From Desulfobacteraceae bacterium 4572_19 (GTDB taxonomy: Bacteria; Desulfobacterota; Desulfobacteria; Desulfobacterales; NBLS01), in NCBI GenBank assembly GCA_002084385.1, contig NBLS01000075.1:1-9350 (forward strand): a stretch of DNA of 9,350 bases, given 5' to 3'. The position numbers and the translations under genes were made by a program. The stretch's first letter is position 1. Each line of letters starts with the position of its first letter. Below the pieces are notes generated by a model. That model did not search any database, had not been told where the DNA came from, and saw nothing but the letters and a program-made list of their open reading frames with translations. Shown here piece by piece: positions 1 through 7,900 of this stretch.

Positions 1-98
1 AAAATGGTGTGGAGATACTTGCATATGATGTAATTATTGACCTTCAAAAAATAGTACTTGGAAAAAAAATACCCCTTGATCCAATAATATTTGATTGA
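1..98 (+). CDS. sfsA: C-terminal end of an SfsA-like protein (partial)
   Basis: An open frame enters from the left edge (first full codon at 3) and ends with TGA at 96-98, giving 31 C-terminal residues. The residues include GVEILAYDVIIDL and IVLGKKIPLD. This pattern (GVE-LAY, then a hydrophobic strand, then LGKK-P) resembles the C-terminus of the SfsA family, nucleic-acid-binding proteins named for sugar fermentation stimulation in E. coli. Only about one eighth of a typical SfsA (roughly 230-240 residues) is present and the assignment rests on memory of the family's tail, so it is tentative. No convincing GC-rich hairpin with a T-run follows the stop. The gene has no evident functional link to the glycosyltransferases downstream. 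Confidence 0.55.
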   Translation, partial: NGVEILAYDVIIDLQKIVLGKKIPLDPIIFD

Positions 99-224
99 TA
101 TTTAAGTGAGTCCTTAGGGTTCATATTTAATTTTCATGGCAAAAAGGTTTTACACAGGCTAATGGTATTGTAACGATAATTTCTTGTGCTTGTGCTTGAT
201 CTTTGTTATTGTAGAAAAGTTTCC
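99..224. other. AT-rich intergenic stretch, nothing recognised
   Basis: Between the stop of the sfsA-like gene and repeat copy 1 I see no convincing reading frame, RNA gene or terminator. A short run of the hexamer CTTGTG (about 183-194) is the only local repetition. The first sequence recognisable as part of the repeat family begins near 225. Confidence 0.5.
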
Positions 225-406
225 GTAAGTATTCACAATACCTCATCTTCGCATAAACAGCTTGTCATATATAGGACAACTATTATATGACAAGCTGGTT
301 ATGCAAAGATAAGAACTTGTCAACGCTTACAAATATGAGATTACTTGTCAACGCTTACAAATATGAGATTACCGAGAAATCACATTTCTTGTTCGTGAAC
401 GGTTAC
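225..406 (+). repeat. Palindromic intergenic repeat, copy 1 (longest, with internal duplication)
   Basis: This copy has both arms of the palindrome. The left arm begins with GTAAGTATTCAC (225-236), a variant of the family's 12-base edge motif. The core stem is AGCTTGTCATATA (259-271) paired with TATATGACAAGCT (284-296) around a 12-base loop, and the stem continues imperfectly outward on both sides. The right arm and tail run to GTGAACGGTTAC (395-406). A 28-base segment is duplicated exactly in tandem at 315-342 and 343-370. The tail can form a small hairpin-like pairing and ends about 80 bases upstream of the NDH-2 ATG. A weak -10-like TATGAT lies at 428-433, just beyond the repeat, without a good -35. 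Confidence 0.85.
315..370 (+). repeat. 28-base perfect tandem duplication inside repeat copy 1
   Basis: The segment starting ACTTGTCAACGCTTAC and ending ATGAGATT occurs twice back to back, at 315-342 and 343-370, with no mismatch. The other copies of the family have this segment once. Each unit includes one GTCAACGCTTAC variant of the edge motif, so copy 1 carries an extra motif 28 bases upstream of the normal one. The perfect identity suggests a recent slippage or unequal recombination event. Confidence 0.9.
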
Positions 407-487
407 AAGTTTTCTTTAAAATTTAAATATGATACGCTTTTTACAATAAAAGAATCTGTTTTTTCAGGAATTAGGAAAAGAGTATAA

Positions 488-1845
488 ATGTCTTTAATAA
501 ATTTACCCCATATTATAATAATAGGAGCTGGGTTTGGCGGTCTTGAAGCGGCACGTTCCTTAAAGAATGCCAATGTAAGAATTACCCTAATAACCACCAT
601 CTTTTTCAACCTTTGCTTTATCAGGTAGCCACTGCAAGTTTATCATCTGCTGATATTGCTTCTCCAATTCGATGGATATTAAGAAAACAAAAAAATTTAA
701 CGGTTATTTTAAGTGAAGTTCGCACAATTGATCCAAAACGCAGGGTGCTTGGTCTCCATGATCAGGAATTAAACTATGACTATTTAATCCTTGCTGCAGG
801 AATGACCCATTCATATTTCGGGCATAATCAATGGGCAAAATTTGCACCGGGTTTAAAAACACTTTCTGAGGCTATTGAAATACGAAGGCGGATATTATTA
901 GCTTTTGAAACAGCAGAAAAATGTGTTAATCCACTTCATACACAAGCTATCACTACATTTGTAATTATTGGAGGAGGCCCAACCGGTGTTGAAATGGCAG
1001 GTGCCATTGCTGAATTAACCAAAGTCAGTATAAAGGAAGATTTTCGTAATATTGATATAAGCCAGAGTAGAATAATATTAATTGAAGCAGGTAACAAACT
1101 TTTACCCGCCATGCCGGAAAAATTATCCCAAAATGCCAAGAAATCATTAGAAAAACTTGGGGTTGAAGTTCTTTTATTATCACCTGTTACAGATATTCAG
1201 GAAGATTATGTAATGATAAAAGATATTAAAATCCAAACCCGCACAGTGATTTGGGCAGCAGGAGTATCAGCGTCACCTTTAACAGAAAAGTTTAATAAAC
1301 ATTTGGATAGGATAGGACGAATTAAGGTAAATGAAGATTTAACAGTTCCTGAATATGAAAATATTTTTGCTATTGGCGACCTTGCCTGCATTAAACAAAA
1401 AAATGGACAGCTGGTACCTGGCATGTCTCCGGCTGCTGTTCAGGAAGGTCGTTTGGCTGCAAAAAATGTTATGTGCAAAATTTCCCATAAAAAAACTGCT
1501 CCTTTTGTTTATCGAGATAAAGGCAGTATGGCGACTATTGGAAAAGCTTCTGCTGTTGCCAGTGTGGGACCGTTTAAATTTACGGGAATGTTTGCATGGA
1601 TAACATGGTTAACAATTCATATTTTTTTTCTGATAGGTTTTAGAAACAGGATATTGGTTTTTGTCCAGTGGGCATGGTCGTATTTTACTTCACAACGTTA
1701 TTCCAGACTTATTACCCATCCATGGCGATTCTGGCAGCCTGGTTTGCCTGATAAACAAATTCCACAAACGCCGGGATGTCATTGTAAGTTAGCTGATAAC
1801 TGTATTATATGCCAAGCTGTTTATGCGAATATAAGGCACTTGTGA
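488..1845 (+). pseudogene. ndh: Type II NADH dehydrogenase (NDH-2), N-terminal frameshift
   Basis: NDH-2 is a single-subunit FAD enzyme that passes electrons from NADH to quinone at the inner membrane without pumping protons. The ATG at 488 follows a purine-rich AGGAAAAGAG. It opens HIIIIGAGFGGLEAARSL, the FAD-binding dinucleotide fold, then reads into a stop at 626-628. The family sequence continues in the next frame from about 589 (NNHHLFQPLLYQVATASLSS) to TGA 1845. It has AAGMTHSYFG, the NADH-binding fold VIIGGGPTGVEMAGA, AIGDLA near the FAD, the quinone-side SPAAVQEGR and a hydrophobic C-terminal anchor region (FAWITWLTIHIFFLIGFRNR). Against the usual ITLIDRNNHH about 10 bases are missing near 588. 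A restart at TTG 613 would lack the FAD fold, so the gene is probably inactive unless this is an assembly error. The last roughly 14 codons and the stop lie inside repeat copy 2. Confidence 0.8.
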
Positions 1846-1901
1846 ACGCTTACAAATGTGAGATTACCGAAAAATCACATTTCTTGGTCGTGAACGGTTA
1901 C
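1803..1901 (+). repeat. Palindromic intergenic repeat, copy 2 (right half only)
   Basis: This is a half element. It begins at the palindrome centre (TATTATATGCCAAGC), runs through the right arm TTTATGCGAATATAAGGC, the motif GTGAACGCTTAC (1842-1853), the pairing segments AAATGTGA and TCACATTT, and ends with GTGAACGGTTAC (1890-1901). It is nearly identical to the reverse complement of 8776-8873 in copy 4. The two 12-base motifs start exactly 48 bases apart. The left half is missing and is replaced by NDH-2 coding sequence. The repeat overlaps the end of that reading frame by about 43 bases, and its GTGAAC supplies the TGA stop. Confidence 0.85.
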
Positions 1902-2190
1902 AATTTTATTAACCCATACCTCGTAAAGTCAATCCTTTTTCCATGGATAAATTGGACATGATCTTATGTGTATTCAAATTTAATTCTATATATTGCGATA
2001 TCTATACTTGCAAGCCACAACATATAGCATATATGTAACAATGAACGAATGTTGTGAATGTCCAAAAAACAGACGGACCCCCGTAATTACTGACCATTAG
2101 CTATAAATATAGTATATTAATTACGAGCTCTGAACTATAATTTTTTTATGGAAAATATTTGTATTGGACTATTTGCGTAAATAGGAGATT
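1902..2190. other. AT-rich intergenic region upstream of the first glycosyltransferase
   Basis: I see no protein or RNA gene here. A short C-rich patch (GACGGACCCCCG, about 2073-2084) stands out from its AT-rich surroundings. It adjoins an inverted repeat, CGTAATTA (2082-2089) with TAATTACG (2118-2125), which encloses a smaller one, CTATA/TATAG (2101-2112). A perfect TATAAT at 2136-2141 lies about 50 bases before the next ATG, but no good -35 sits 16-18 bases upstream, so a promoter is possible and not shown. The ribosome binding site AGGAGA (2183-2188) ends the region. Confidence 0.5.
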
Positions 2191-3672
2191 ATGAAAAATA
2201 ATAATGTAAATAGTACAAACCTGCCTTCAATTGATGTGATAATTGTAAATTATAACGGCATAAAATATCTGCCAGATTGTCTTGAATCTTTATTTCTTTC
2301 ACAATACCCTTCTTTTCGGGTAATTATCGTGGATAATGCTTCATCAGATAATAGTGTTAAATGGATAAAAAAAAATTATCATCAGGTAACAGTAATTAAA
2401 AATAAAATAAATGAAGGATTTGGCAAGGCAAATGCTAAAGGCATAGAATATGGGGATTCACCTTATTTTGCTTTATTAAACAATGATACCAAAGTAGATA
2501 GAAATTGGCTAATTAAACTTGTTGAAGTTATGGAAAATAATTTTTACTGTGCGACAGCATGCTCTAAACTTCTTTTTATGAATAATCCTGAGGTTATTAA
2601 TGCCAGTGGTGGTGGGATGAATATTATTGGATATGGATATGATCACAATCTGTTTTCTAATAACAAAAGAGCTTCCCATAAAATTAAAGATGTTTTTTTT
2701 GCTACGGCAGCCGCCTGCTTAATACGGCGATGCCACTATAACAGTATAAACGGATTTGATTTGTCTTTTTTTATGTATCACGAAGATGTGGACTTAGGAT
2801 GGCGTATGAACCTTATGGGATACACTGTTAAGTATGTTCCAGACTCGGTAGTTTATCATGCTTTTGGTGGTACTTCAATGAAATCGGGCAGTATGCAATT
2901 TAGAAATCGTTTGGGCCTACGACATGCATTAAGAAGTTTATTGAAAAATTACGAAATAACCACATTAAAATATATTTTACCTCTTTTTTGCCATATTAAT
3001 ATAAATAATTTCAAAGCTGGTATTGCAACTGGTTTTTTCAGGGCATTATTATGGAATTTACTGTGGTTGCCAGATACAGTTATCAAACGTTGCAGGGTGC
3101 AACGAAGTAGAAAAAAAAGTGATAAGAAACTTAGTTCTCTTATTTGGCAAGATGTTCAACTGCCGGTTCAATTTCCTGATTATTCTATTCAAAATAGAAA
3201 ATCTTTTAAAAACAAATCTGTTGGTGAAGATGAAATAAATATTGCTGATAATACCACTTGCCATCTTGGTTATGGATGGTATGCTTGTGAGCCTTATTTT
3301 AAAGACCCTTCAGTAGTGTACAGATGGACAAGAGAAGAAGCCATTTTCTTTTTTCGTTATTCAGGCAGGGATGGTTTATTACGGCTTAAAGTACTGGGGC
3401 TTTCAAAACTGCTTGGAATAAAAAGAGCTTTTACAATATATTTAACTCAATATGACACTTTGTCATCATTGCCAATCTGTTTAAAATACTTTTTTACCAT
3501 AGAATCAGATCACTGGGAGTCTTTTGATATTTTGCTTTCAGGAAAACCAGGATATGTTGAGGTAAGAATATCCGTTGCCAAAACATGGTCTCCCCACGAA
3601 ATATTTAATAATAAAGATTATCGTCAGCTTGGCATGGGTGTTACTGCTACAATTGAATCAATATGTAATTGA
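2191..3672 (+). CDS. GT2 family glycosyltransferase with C-terminal accessory module
   Basis: The protein has 493 residues. The ATG at 2191 sits behind a good AGGAGA with a 2-base gap. Residues 13-260 are a GT-A fold: IDVIIVNYNG at the start, VDNASSDNS at 48-55, LLNNDT at 95-100 in place of a DXD metal-binding motif, and MYHEDVDLGWRM at 195-206 with the putative catalytic acid pair ED (198-199). This pattern is typical of rhamnosyltransferase-like (WbbL-type) enzymes; the donor and acceptor cannot be read. Residues about 346-493 form a separate beta-rich module with GYGWYACEP, YRWT, VEVRISVAKTWSP and DYRQLGMGV. I know this arrangement from other polysaccharide-cluster glycosyltransferases but do not know its role; carbohydrate or acceptor binding is a guess. 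No signal peptide is seen, so it should act at the cytoplasmic membrane face. A relic of a second such module lies at 3795-3902. Confidence 0.88.
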   Translation: MKNNNVNSTNLPSIDVIIVNYNGIKYLPDCLESLFLSQYPSFRVIIVDNASSDNSVKWIKKNYHQVTVIKNKINEGFGKANAKGIEYGDSPYFALLNNDTKVDRNWLIKLVEVMENNFYCATACSKLLFMNNPEVINASGGGMNIIGYGYDHNLFSNNKRASHKIKDVFFATAAACLIRRCHYNSINGFDLSFFMYHEDVDLGWRMNLMGYTVKYVPDSVVYHAFGGTSMKSGSMQFRNRLGLRHALRSLLKNYEITTLKYILPLFCHININNFKAGIATGFFRALLWNLLWLPDTVIKRCRVQRSRKKSDKKLSSLIWQDVQLPVQFPDYSIQNRKSFKNKSVGEDEINIADNTTCHLGYGWYACEPYFKDPSVVYRWTREEAIFFFRYSGRDGLLRLKVLGLSKLLGIKRAFTIYLTQYDTLSSLPICLKYFFTIESDHWESFDILLSGKPGYVEVRISVAKTWSPHEIFNNKDYRQLGMGVTATIESICN

Positions 3673-3697
3673 CAAACTTTTGGGTTATAATTATGGT
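3669..3697 (+). promoter_or_regulatory. Possible sigma-70-type promoter
   Basis: A perfect TTGACA (3669-3674), overlapping the stop of the preceding gene, is followed after 17 bases by TATGGT (3692-3697), which matches TATAAT at four of six positions. A better TATAAT at 3686-3691 is spaced only 11 bases away. The site would drive the downstream glycosyltransferases, with repeat copy 3 in the leader. In AT-rich DNA such matches arise often by chance. Confidence 0.25.
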
Positions 3698-3707
3698 GCG
3701 TCTATTC

Positions 3708-3794
3708 TTAACCGTTCACGAACAAGAAATGTATTTTTTCGATATATATATGACAAGCTGTTTATGCGAAGATGAGGTGCTTGTGAACGCTTAC
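3708..3794 (-). repeat. Palindromic intergenic repeat, copy 3 (chimeric, internally deleted)
   Basis: The first part, TAACCGTTCACGAACAAGAA onward, is the family tail in reverse orientation. After TTTTTTCG (near 3741) it jumps directly to the other palindrome arm, ATATGACAAGCTGTTTATGC, and ends with GAAGATGAGGTGCTTGTGAACGCTTAC features up to 3794. Compared with copy 4 about 80-90 bases of the middle are gone, including one arm and the loop. The final GTGAACGCTTAC (3783-3794) is a clean edge: the next base begins the coding relic described below. This copy shows that the second arm of the family extends to a 12-base motif, an end that copy 4 lacks. Confidence 0.8.
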
Positions 3795-3902
3795 CTTTCT
3801 TATGTAAAGGAAACATAGTCACCTCATGAGAAATTCGACAATGGAAATTACCGTAATTTTGGGATCGGCATTGCAGAGGTAGTAGTTGTTGTTGTGCAAT
3901 AA
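3795..3902 (+). pseudogene. Relic of a glycosyltransferase C-terminal accessory module
   Basis: The frame starting at 3795 reads LSYVKET, a TAG stop at 3816-3818, then SPHEKFDNGNYRNFGIGIAE and a hydrophobic tail to TAA at 3900-3902. It aligns with the end of the 493-residue glycosyltransferase (VAKTWSPHEIFNNKDYRQLGMGV), with the TAG standing where that protein has TGG (Trp466). From that Thr onward 11 of 20 positions are identical. Synonymous codon positions in SPHE all differ, so this is not a recent copy of the neighbour but the tail of a distinct paralogue kept under protein-level selection before decay. The rest of the gene is absent; repeat copy 3 begins exactly where the homology stops. 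Its TAA lies 5 bases before the next ATG, as in a former operon. Confidence 0.75.
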
Positions 3903-3907
3903 ATATT

Positions 3908-4843
3908 ATGAAAAAAAATGTGAGAGAAAAGATCAGTATCATTATTCCCACCTATAATCGATCTGCAATACTGAAAATGGTTTTGAAATCACTGGAAAAT
4001 CAAAGTTTAGGTGCCCAGTTTTTTGAAGTGCTTATTGTTGATGACGGTTCAAAAGATGACACTGCAGAGATGATTAGGAAATTTTCGGAATCAAGTAATC
4101 TTTTAATAAGATATTTTTTCCAAAAGAATAAAAAACAGGGTGCCGCAAGAAATCTTGCAATTAAAAATGCTGTGATGCCTCTGATCCTTTTTATTGGAGA
4201 CGATATTGTTCCTGAAAGCACTTTCCTTGAAAACCATATAAGGTTTTATACAGCCCTTGAAAAACCTGCCCAAAGTTGCGTAATAGGTTATACAACGTGG
4301 CCAGATGAGATCAAGGTTACACCGTTCATGCGTTATATTGGAGAATTTGGCCATCAATTCGGCTACTCTCTTATTAATGGCAAAGGAAATTTGCCATTTA
4401 ATTTTTTCTATACATCCAATCTTTTGATTCCCGCAGTAATTTTACAACAACAGGATTACTGTTTTGATGAAGATTTTGATATATATGGATGGGAAGACAT
4501 TGAGTTTGGTTTCCGACTTGGAAATAAGGGTATCAAGCTTTTTTATAACCCTGATGCCATGGCTTATCACTTTCATCCTGTAGATCTGATATCATTTTGC
4601 AGGCGCCAAGAAAATGTTGGAAGGGCATCAAATATTTTTATTAAAAAACATCCGGAGCTATCATGGTTCCTCGGAGACAGGATGCATCTTTCAAAAACAG
4701 CCTCTTTTTATTTAAGGGCTTCTTTGCAGAAGATGGTTGTTAATATTTTTGACAGATGGTTTGGATTTTCTTTTTCCCATGAACGATACCGTTTTATTCT
4801 TGATACACATTATGCTAAAGGGGCTACTGATCACTATAATTAA
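3908..4843 (+). CDS. GT2 family glycosyltransferase
   Basis: The protein has 311 residues, a usual length for a single-domain GT2 enzyme that transfers a sugar from a nucleotide donor at the cytoplasmic face of the inner membrane. Residues 9-19 read ISIIIPTYNRS, the start of the GT-A fold; IVDDGSKDD is at 43-51 (nucleotide binding), FIGDDIVPES at 95-104 is the DXD-like metal site, and YGWEDIEFGFRL at 193-204 carries the putative catalytic ED (196-197). HFHP at 221-224 follows. There is no clear Shine-Dalgarno sequence before the ATG: the GAGGTAG near 3876 is about 25 bases away and lies inside the relic. Translation may once have been coupled to the relic's stop at 3902. No alternative in-frame start is better placed. 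Donor and linkage cannot be inferred. Confidence 0.87.
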   Translation: MKKNVREKISIIIPTYNRSAILKMVLKSLENQSLGAQFFEVLIVDDGSKDDTAEMIRKFSESSNLLIRYFFQKNKKQGAARNLAIKNAVMPLILFIGDDIVPESTFLENHIRFYTALEKPAQSCVIGYTTWPDEIKVTPFMRYIGEFGHQFGYSLINGKGNLPFNFFYTSNLLIPAVILQQQDYCFDEDFDIYGWEDIEFGFRLGNKGIKLFYNPDAMAYHFHPVDLISFCRRQENVGRASNIFIKKHPELSWFLGDRMHLSKTASFYLRASLQKMVVNIFDRWFGFSFSHERYRFILDTHYAKGATDHYN

Positions 4844-4921
4844 ATTGTTGCCTGCGGTGATAAAAAAATATATATCTACGCAATATTAAAAAAACCAACT
4901 ATTGGAAAAGCTTTATATCTG

Positions 4922-7900
4922 ATGAAACAAATTACTAAAAATAGAGAAGATAAAATTTCTTGTTCAGTAATCATACGTACTAAGAACAGACCCCGACATC
5001 TTTATCGTTCACTGGACAGCATAAGATGTCAACATAGAAAACCTGATGAAGTTGTAGTTGTTAATGACGGGGGGGAGTCGATAGAATCTGTACTCGAAGT
5101 GTTTTCAGATCTTCCACTCATATCCATTGTAAACAGTATCAGCAAAGGGCGGGCTAAAGCTGGAAATACTGGTGCCACAGCATCAAAAAGTAAAGCCATA
5201 TGTTTTCTGGATGATGATGACCGGTTTTACCCTGATCATCTTAAGCGATTGGAATTGTGCATGCTTAAATTCGATGCAAAAGTTGCATATTCCGGTAGCA
5301 TTCTTGTCTTGAAAGACCTGCTTGGTGAAATCAACCCAGAACAAAAACAAATTATCGGTGAGTTTAACGATCCGTTTGATTCGAGCAGACTTGCATTTGA
5401 AAATTATATTCCGTTAAATACACTGTTGATTGACCGTGAATTATTTTTAAATACAGGGAAATTTGATTCATCTTTTGAGCTTTTTGAAGACTGGGATTTG
5501 CTACTTCGCCTATCTAAGGTGACCAAATTTTATCATCTGGACATGAAAACTTCAGAATATGCGGTGTGGGGAAAATCTAATCAAATCACTCTATCAAGCC
5601 GATCTGAGGATTGGCGTAATGCTTATGATCGTATTTTTAGAAAGCATTTTCTCCCTCTCGAAAAATCTAATCAAACAAAGCTTATGGCTGATTACTGGAT
5701 GATGAGTCAAAAGAGACGATCTCGCATTCAAGAACTGGAAAAAACTTTGCAAAGTTCTCAAGCTACTTTGCAAAGTTCTCAAGCTACTTTGCAAAGTTCT
5801 CAAGCTCAATTTACTGAACAGCTCAATTCTATTAAATCGAGTTTTATCCGTCAAAAAAAGCAAAATCAACGATTGAAGCAGGTCGTTCATGAACAAAATA
5901 AACAATTAACGCTTGGCTTAGGTTGTAATGACATAAAATCTCTATTAAGTTTGCAAACTAATCAGGTTGAGAATATTTCCTCAAATGTTTTTAAAAGTAA
6001 TTACGATCGCCTTGTCAACTGGCTTAAATCTCACGAAATGCGTATTACTGAAGATGTCGAAAATTTTTCAAAATTCTGGAATACCCTTGAAAAAAAAATG
6101 GCAGAACTTGAGATAAATACAGCTTCTCTTCTTGATCAACTACATGCTTCAAAATTACGAAAGGTATGGGGGGGGATTCCCATTCCTCAAGTAACATCTC
6201 TTCTAAAAAAGAATAAGGAAATTCATGCATTTATAGCTAATACTACTAACGGAGTTATTCCATACGGCACGAGTTTGTTGTTGCCTCCACAAAACCAATC
6301 TCTGGATCAGGAATCACTTCATGCAATTGTCGAATATACTCCGATTTTTGAAGCCTTCGCAGGTAGTGAAGAAAAATATAAAATGATAGCACAGCTGAAT
6401 GGATTGGAGCCATATCCAATTGTTCTTGAAAAAAATAAAAAACTTTGTTTTAACATATATTGTAACCAACATAATTTTTTTTGCGTGAAAATTATGCTGG
6501 CTACATATCTGCGCATCAACACATGTAATATCAAAATTCTCATTTTTGAAGAAGAGAAAGAAGCTCAGCATAGTATCACTCCCTTGCGTATCTGTGAATT
6601 TAACGCTATTAATGCCTTGGATAATCAATATTACAAGATTATGTTTCAACCTATAATAAATTCAAGGGGCAAAGTGTATCGCTTTGAAATTAACTCTCCT
6701 AATGCAACTGAGGAACAGCATATTGCAGTATGGTGCCAGCCAACCACTACTAATGAATTTGTGGATCCACCTTCTTTCTTTGATACTTGTACCGTGATGA
6801 ATCCATGGACGCAACGTATGTTATCTGAAATTCCTTGCAAAAACTTCCTGTGTATTGATAGCAAAAAGGCGGATCATATATTCTGGATCTACAATACACC
6901 GCATGTAAATTCATTAACAACTCTGTCCTTAACCATGTTTCAGCTGGCAGAAATTGCAGGAAATATGAAAAGATCCTTGTCGATTTTTATGTATGGACAA
7001 CATGATCCTGCAATACAAAATTATTGTAAAAAAAATGGGATTTCCTATTTGACGATGGAAGAGTCCATCATAGATAAAAATCAGATACTTCTTTGGGTAC
7101 TTCAGCAGGCCAATGATAGCAAAACTGTTGCATTAAATTGGTTTATTCAGAATGGACTATGTTTTGAAAAAAATATTATTCAAAATGCTGAATCTTTTTT
7201 TGAAGCTCACCAGAATGCAGGCATGCTGATCCCTGTTGTTAAAAATCATAAACAAAAAATTTCCCATGCATTTGGACAGATAACCAATAATGGTGAAATT
7301 AGTACCTTTTCTACAGGCATAAAAGTAAATCATCCTACTATTGGATATATTCGTGATATTGATGCCGCAGACGCACCGTTTTTTATTATGCCTGCCAGTG
7401 TTTTAAAAAATTTGACCACAGCCACCATTGATAGTTATCATACGGTTCGTTATCAAATCACTGAATTGATTTGGCAGTTAAAAACAAACTCTATGGTAAC
7501 AAAATTTGAACCAGGAGTTGCCTTTATCGGAGATAAATTTCAAGAGCATACTAACAAGAGTAGGTTAAATCAGGATCAGATGATATTCTTTAAGAAATGG
7601 AGAGCCCAGCTTCTTGATAAACCAAGTATATTCGATGATATGACGGCACTTCTTAATCCAGACAAGCTGAAAACTGCATTAATTGTAGATATGACATTAC
7701 CTACATTTGATGAGGATTCAGGCTCGCTTCGTATGTTTGAATTAATCAGACTGTTAACACAACTGAGAATTAAAGTTACGTTTTTTCCAGATAACATGGA
7801 CAGTACAATAAAATATAGAAGAGCTTTAGAACAGATCGGTGTGGAGGTTTTTTGCGGAAATTACGGAATCTCAGATGCTTTTGCAGAGTGCCAGTATGAT

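Noticed and set aside
225..406. CRISPR array suggested by recurring GTGAACGSTTAC motifs
   Set aside because: The 12-base units are too short, the sequence between them is itself conserved between copies, and each locus has only two or three units; no cas gene is present.
403..609. Minus-strand reading frame overlapping the NDH-2 start
   Set aside because: It lies opposite the conserved FAD-binding fold and repeat DNA, has no ribosome binding site and no recognisable domain; it is a shadow.
613..1845. Intact shorter oxidoreductase starting at TTG 613
   Set aside because: The start would fall in the middle of the conserved LFQPLLYQVATA block and drop the FAD-binding fold visible just upstream in the other frame.
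1842..1910. Rho-independent terminator after NDH-2
   Set aside because: The AAATGTGA/TCACATTT pairing is AT-rich with a long loop and is not followed by a T-run; it is part of the repeat family seen elsewhere.
3023..3238. Alternative + strand frame inside the 493-residue glycosyltransferase
   Set aside because: It overlaps a well-supported gene in another frame and has no start signal or domain.
5594..5905. Minus-strand frame of 103 residues with a repeated SLRTLQS pattern
   Set aside because: The repetition is the reverse reading of the TLQSSQA heptads on the + strand; there is no independent coding evidence.
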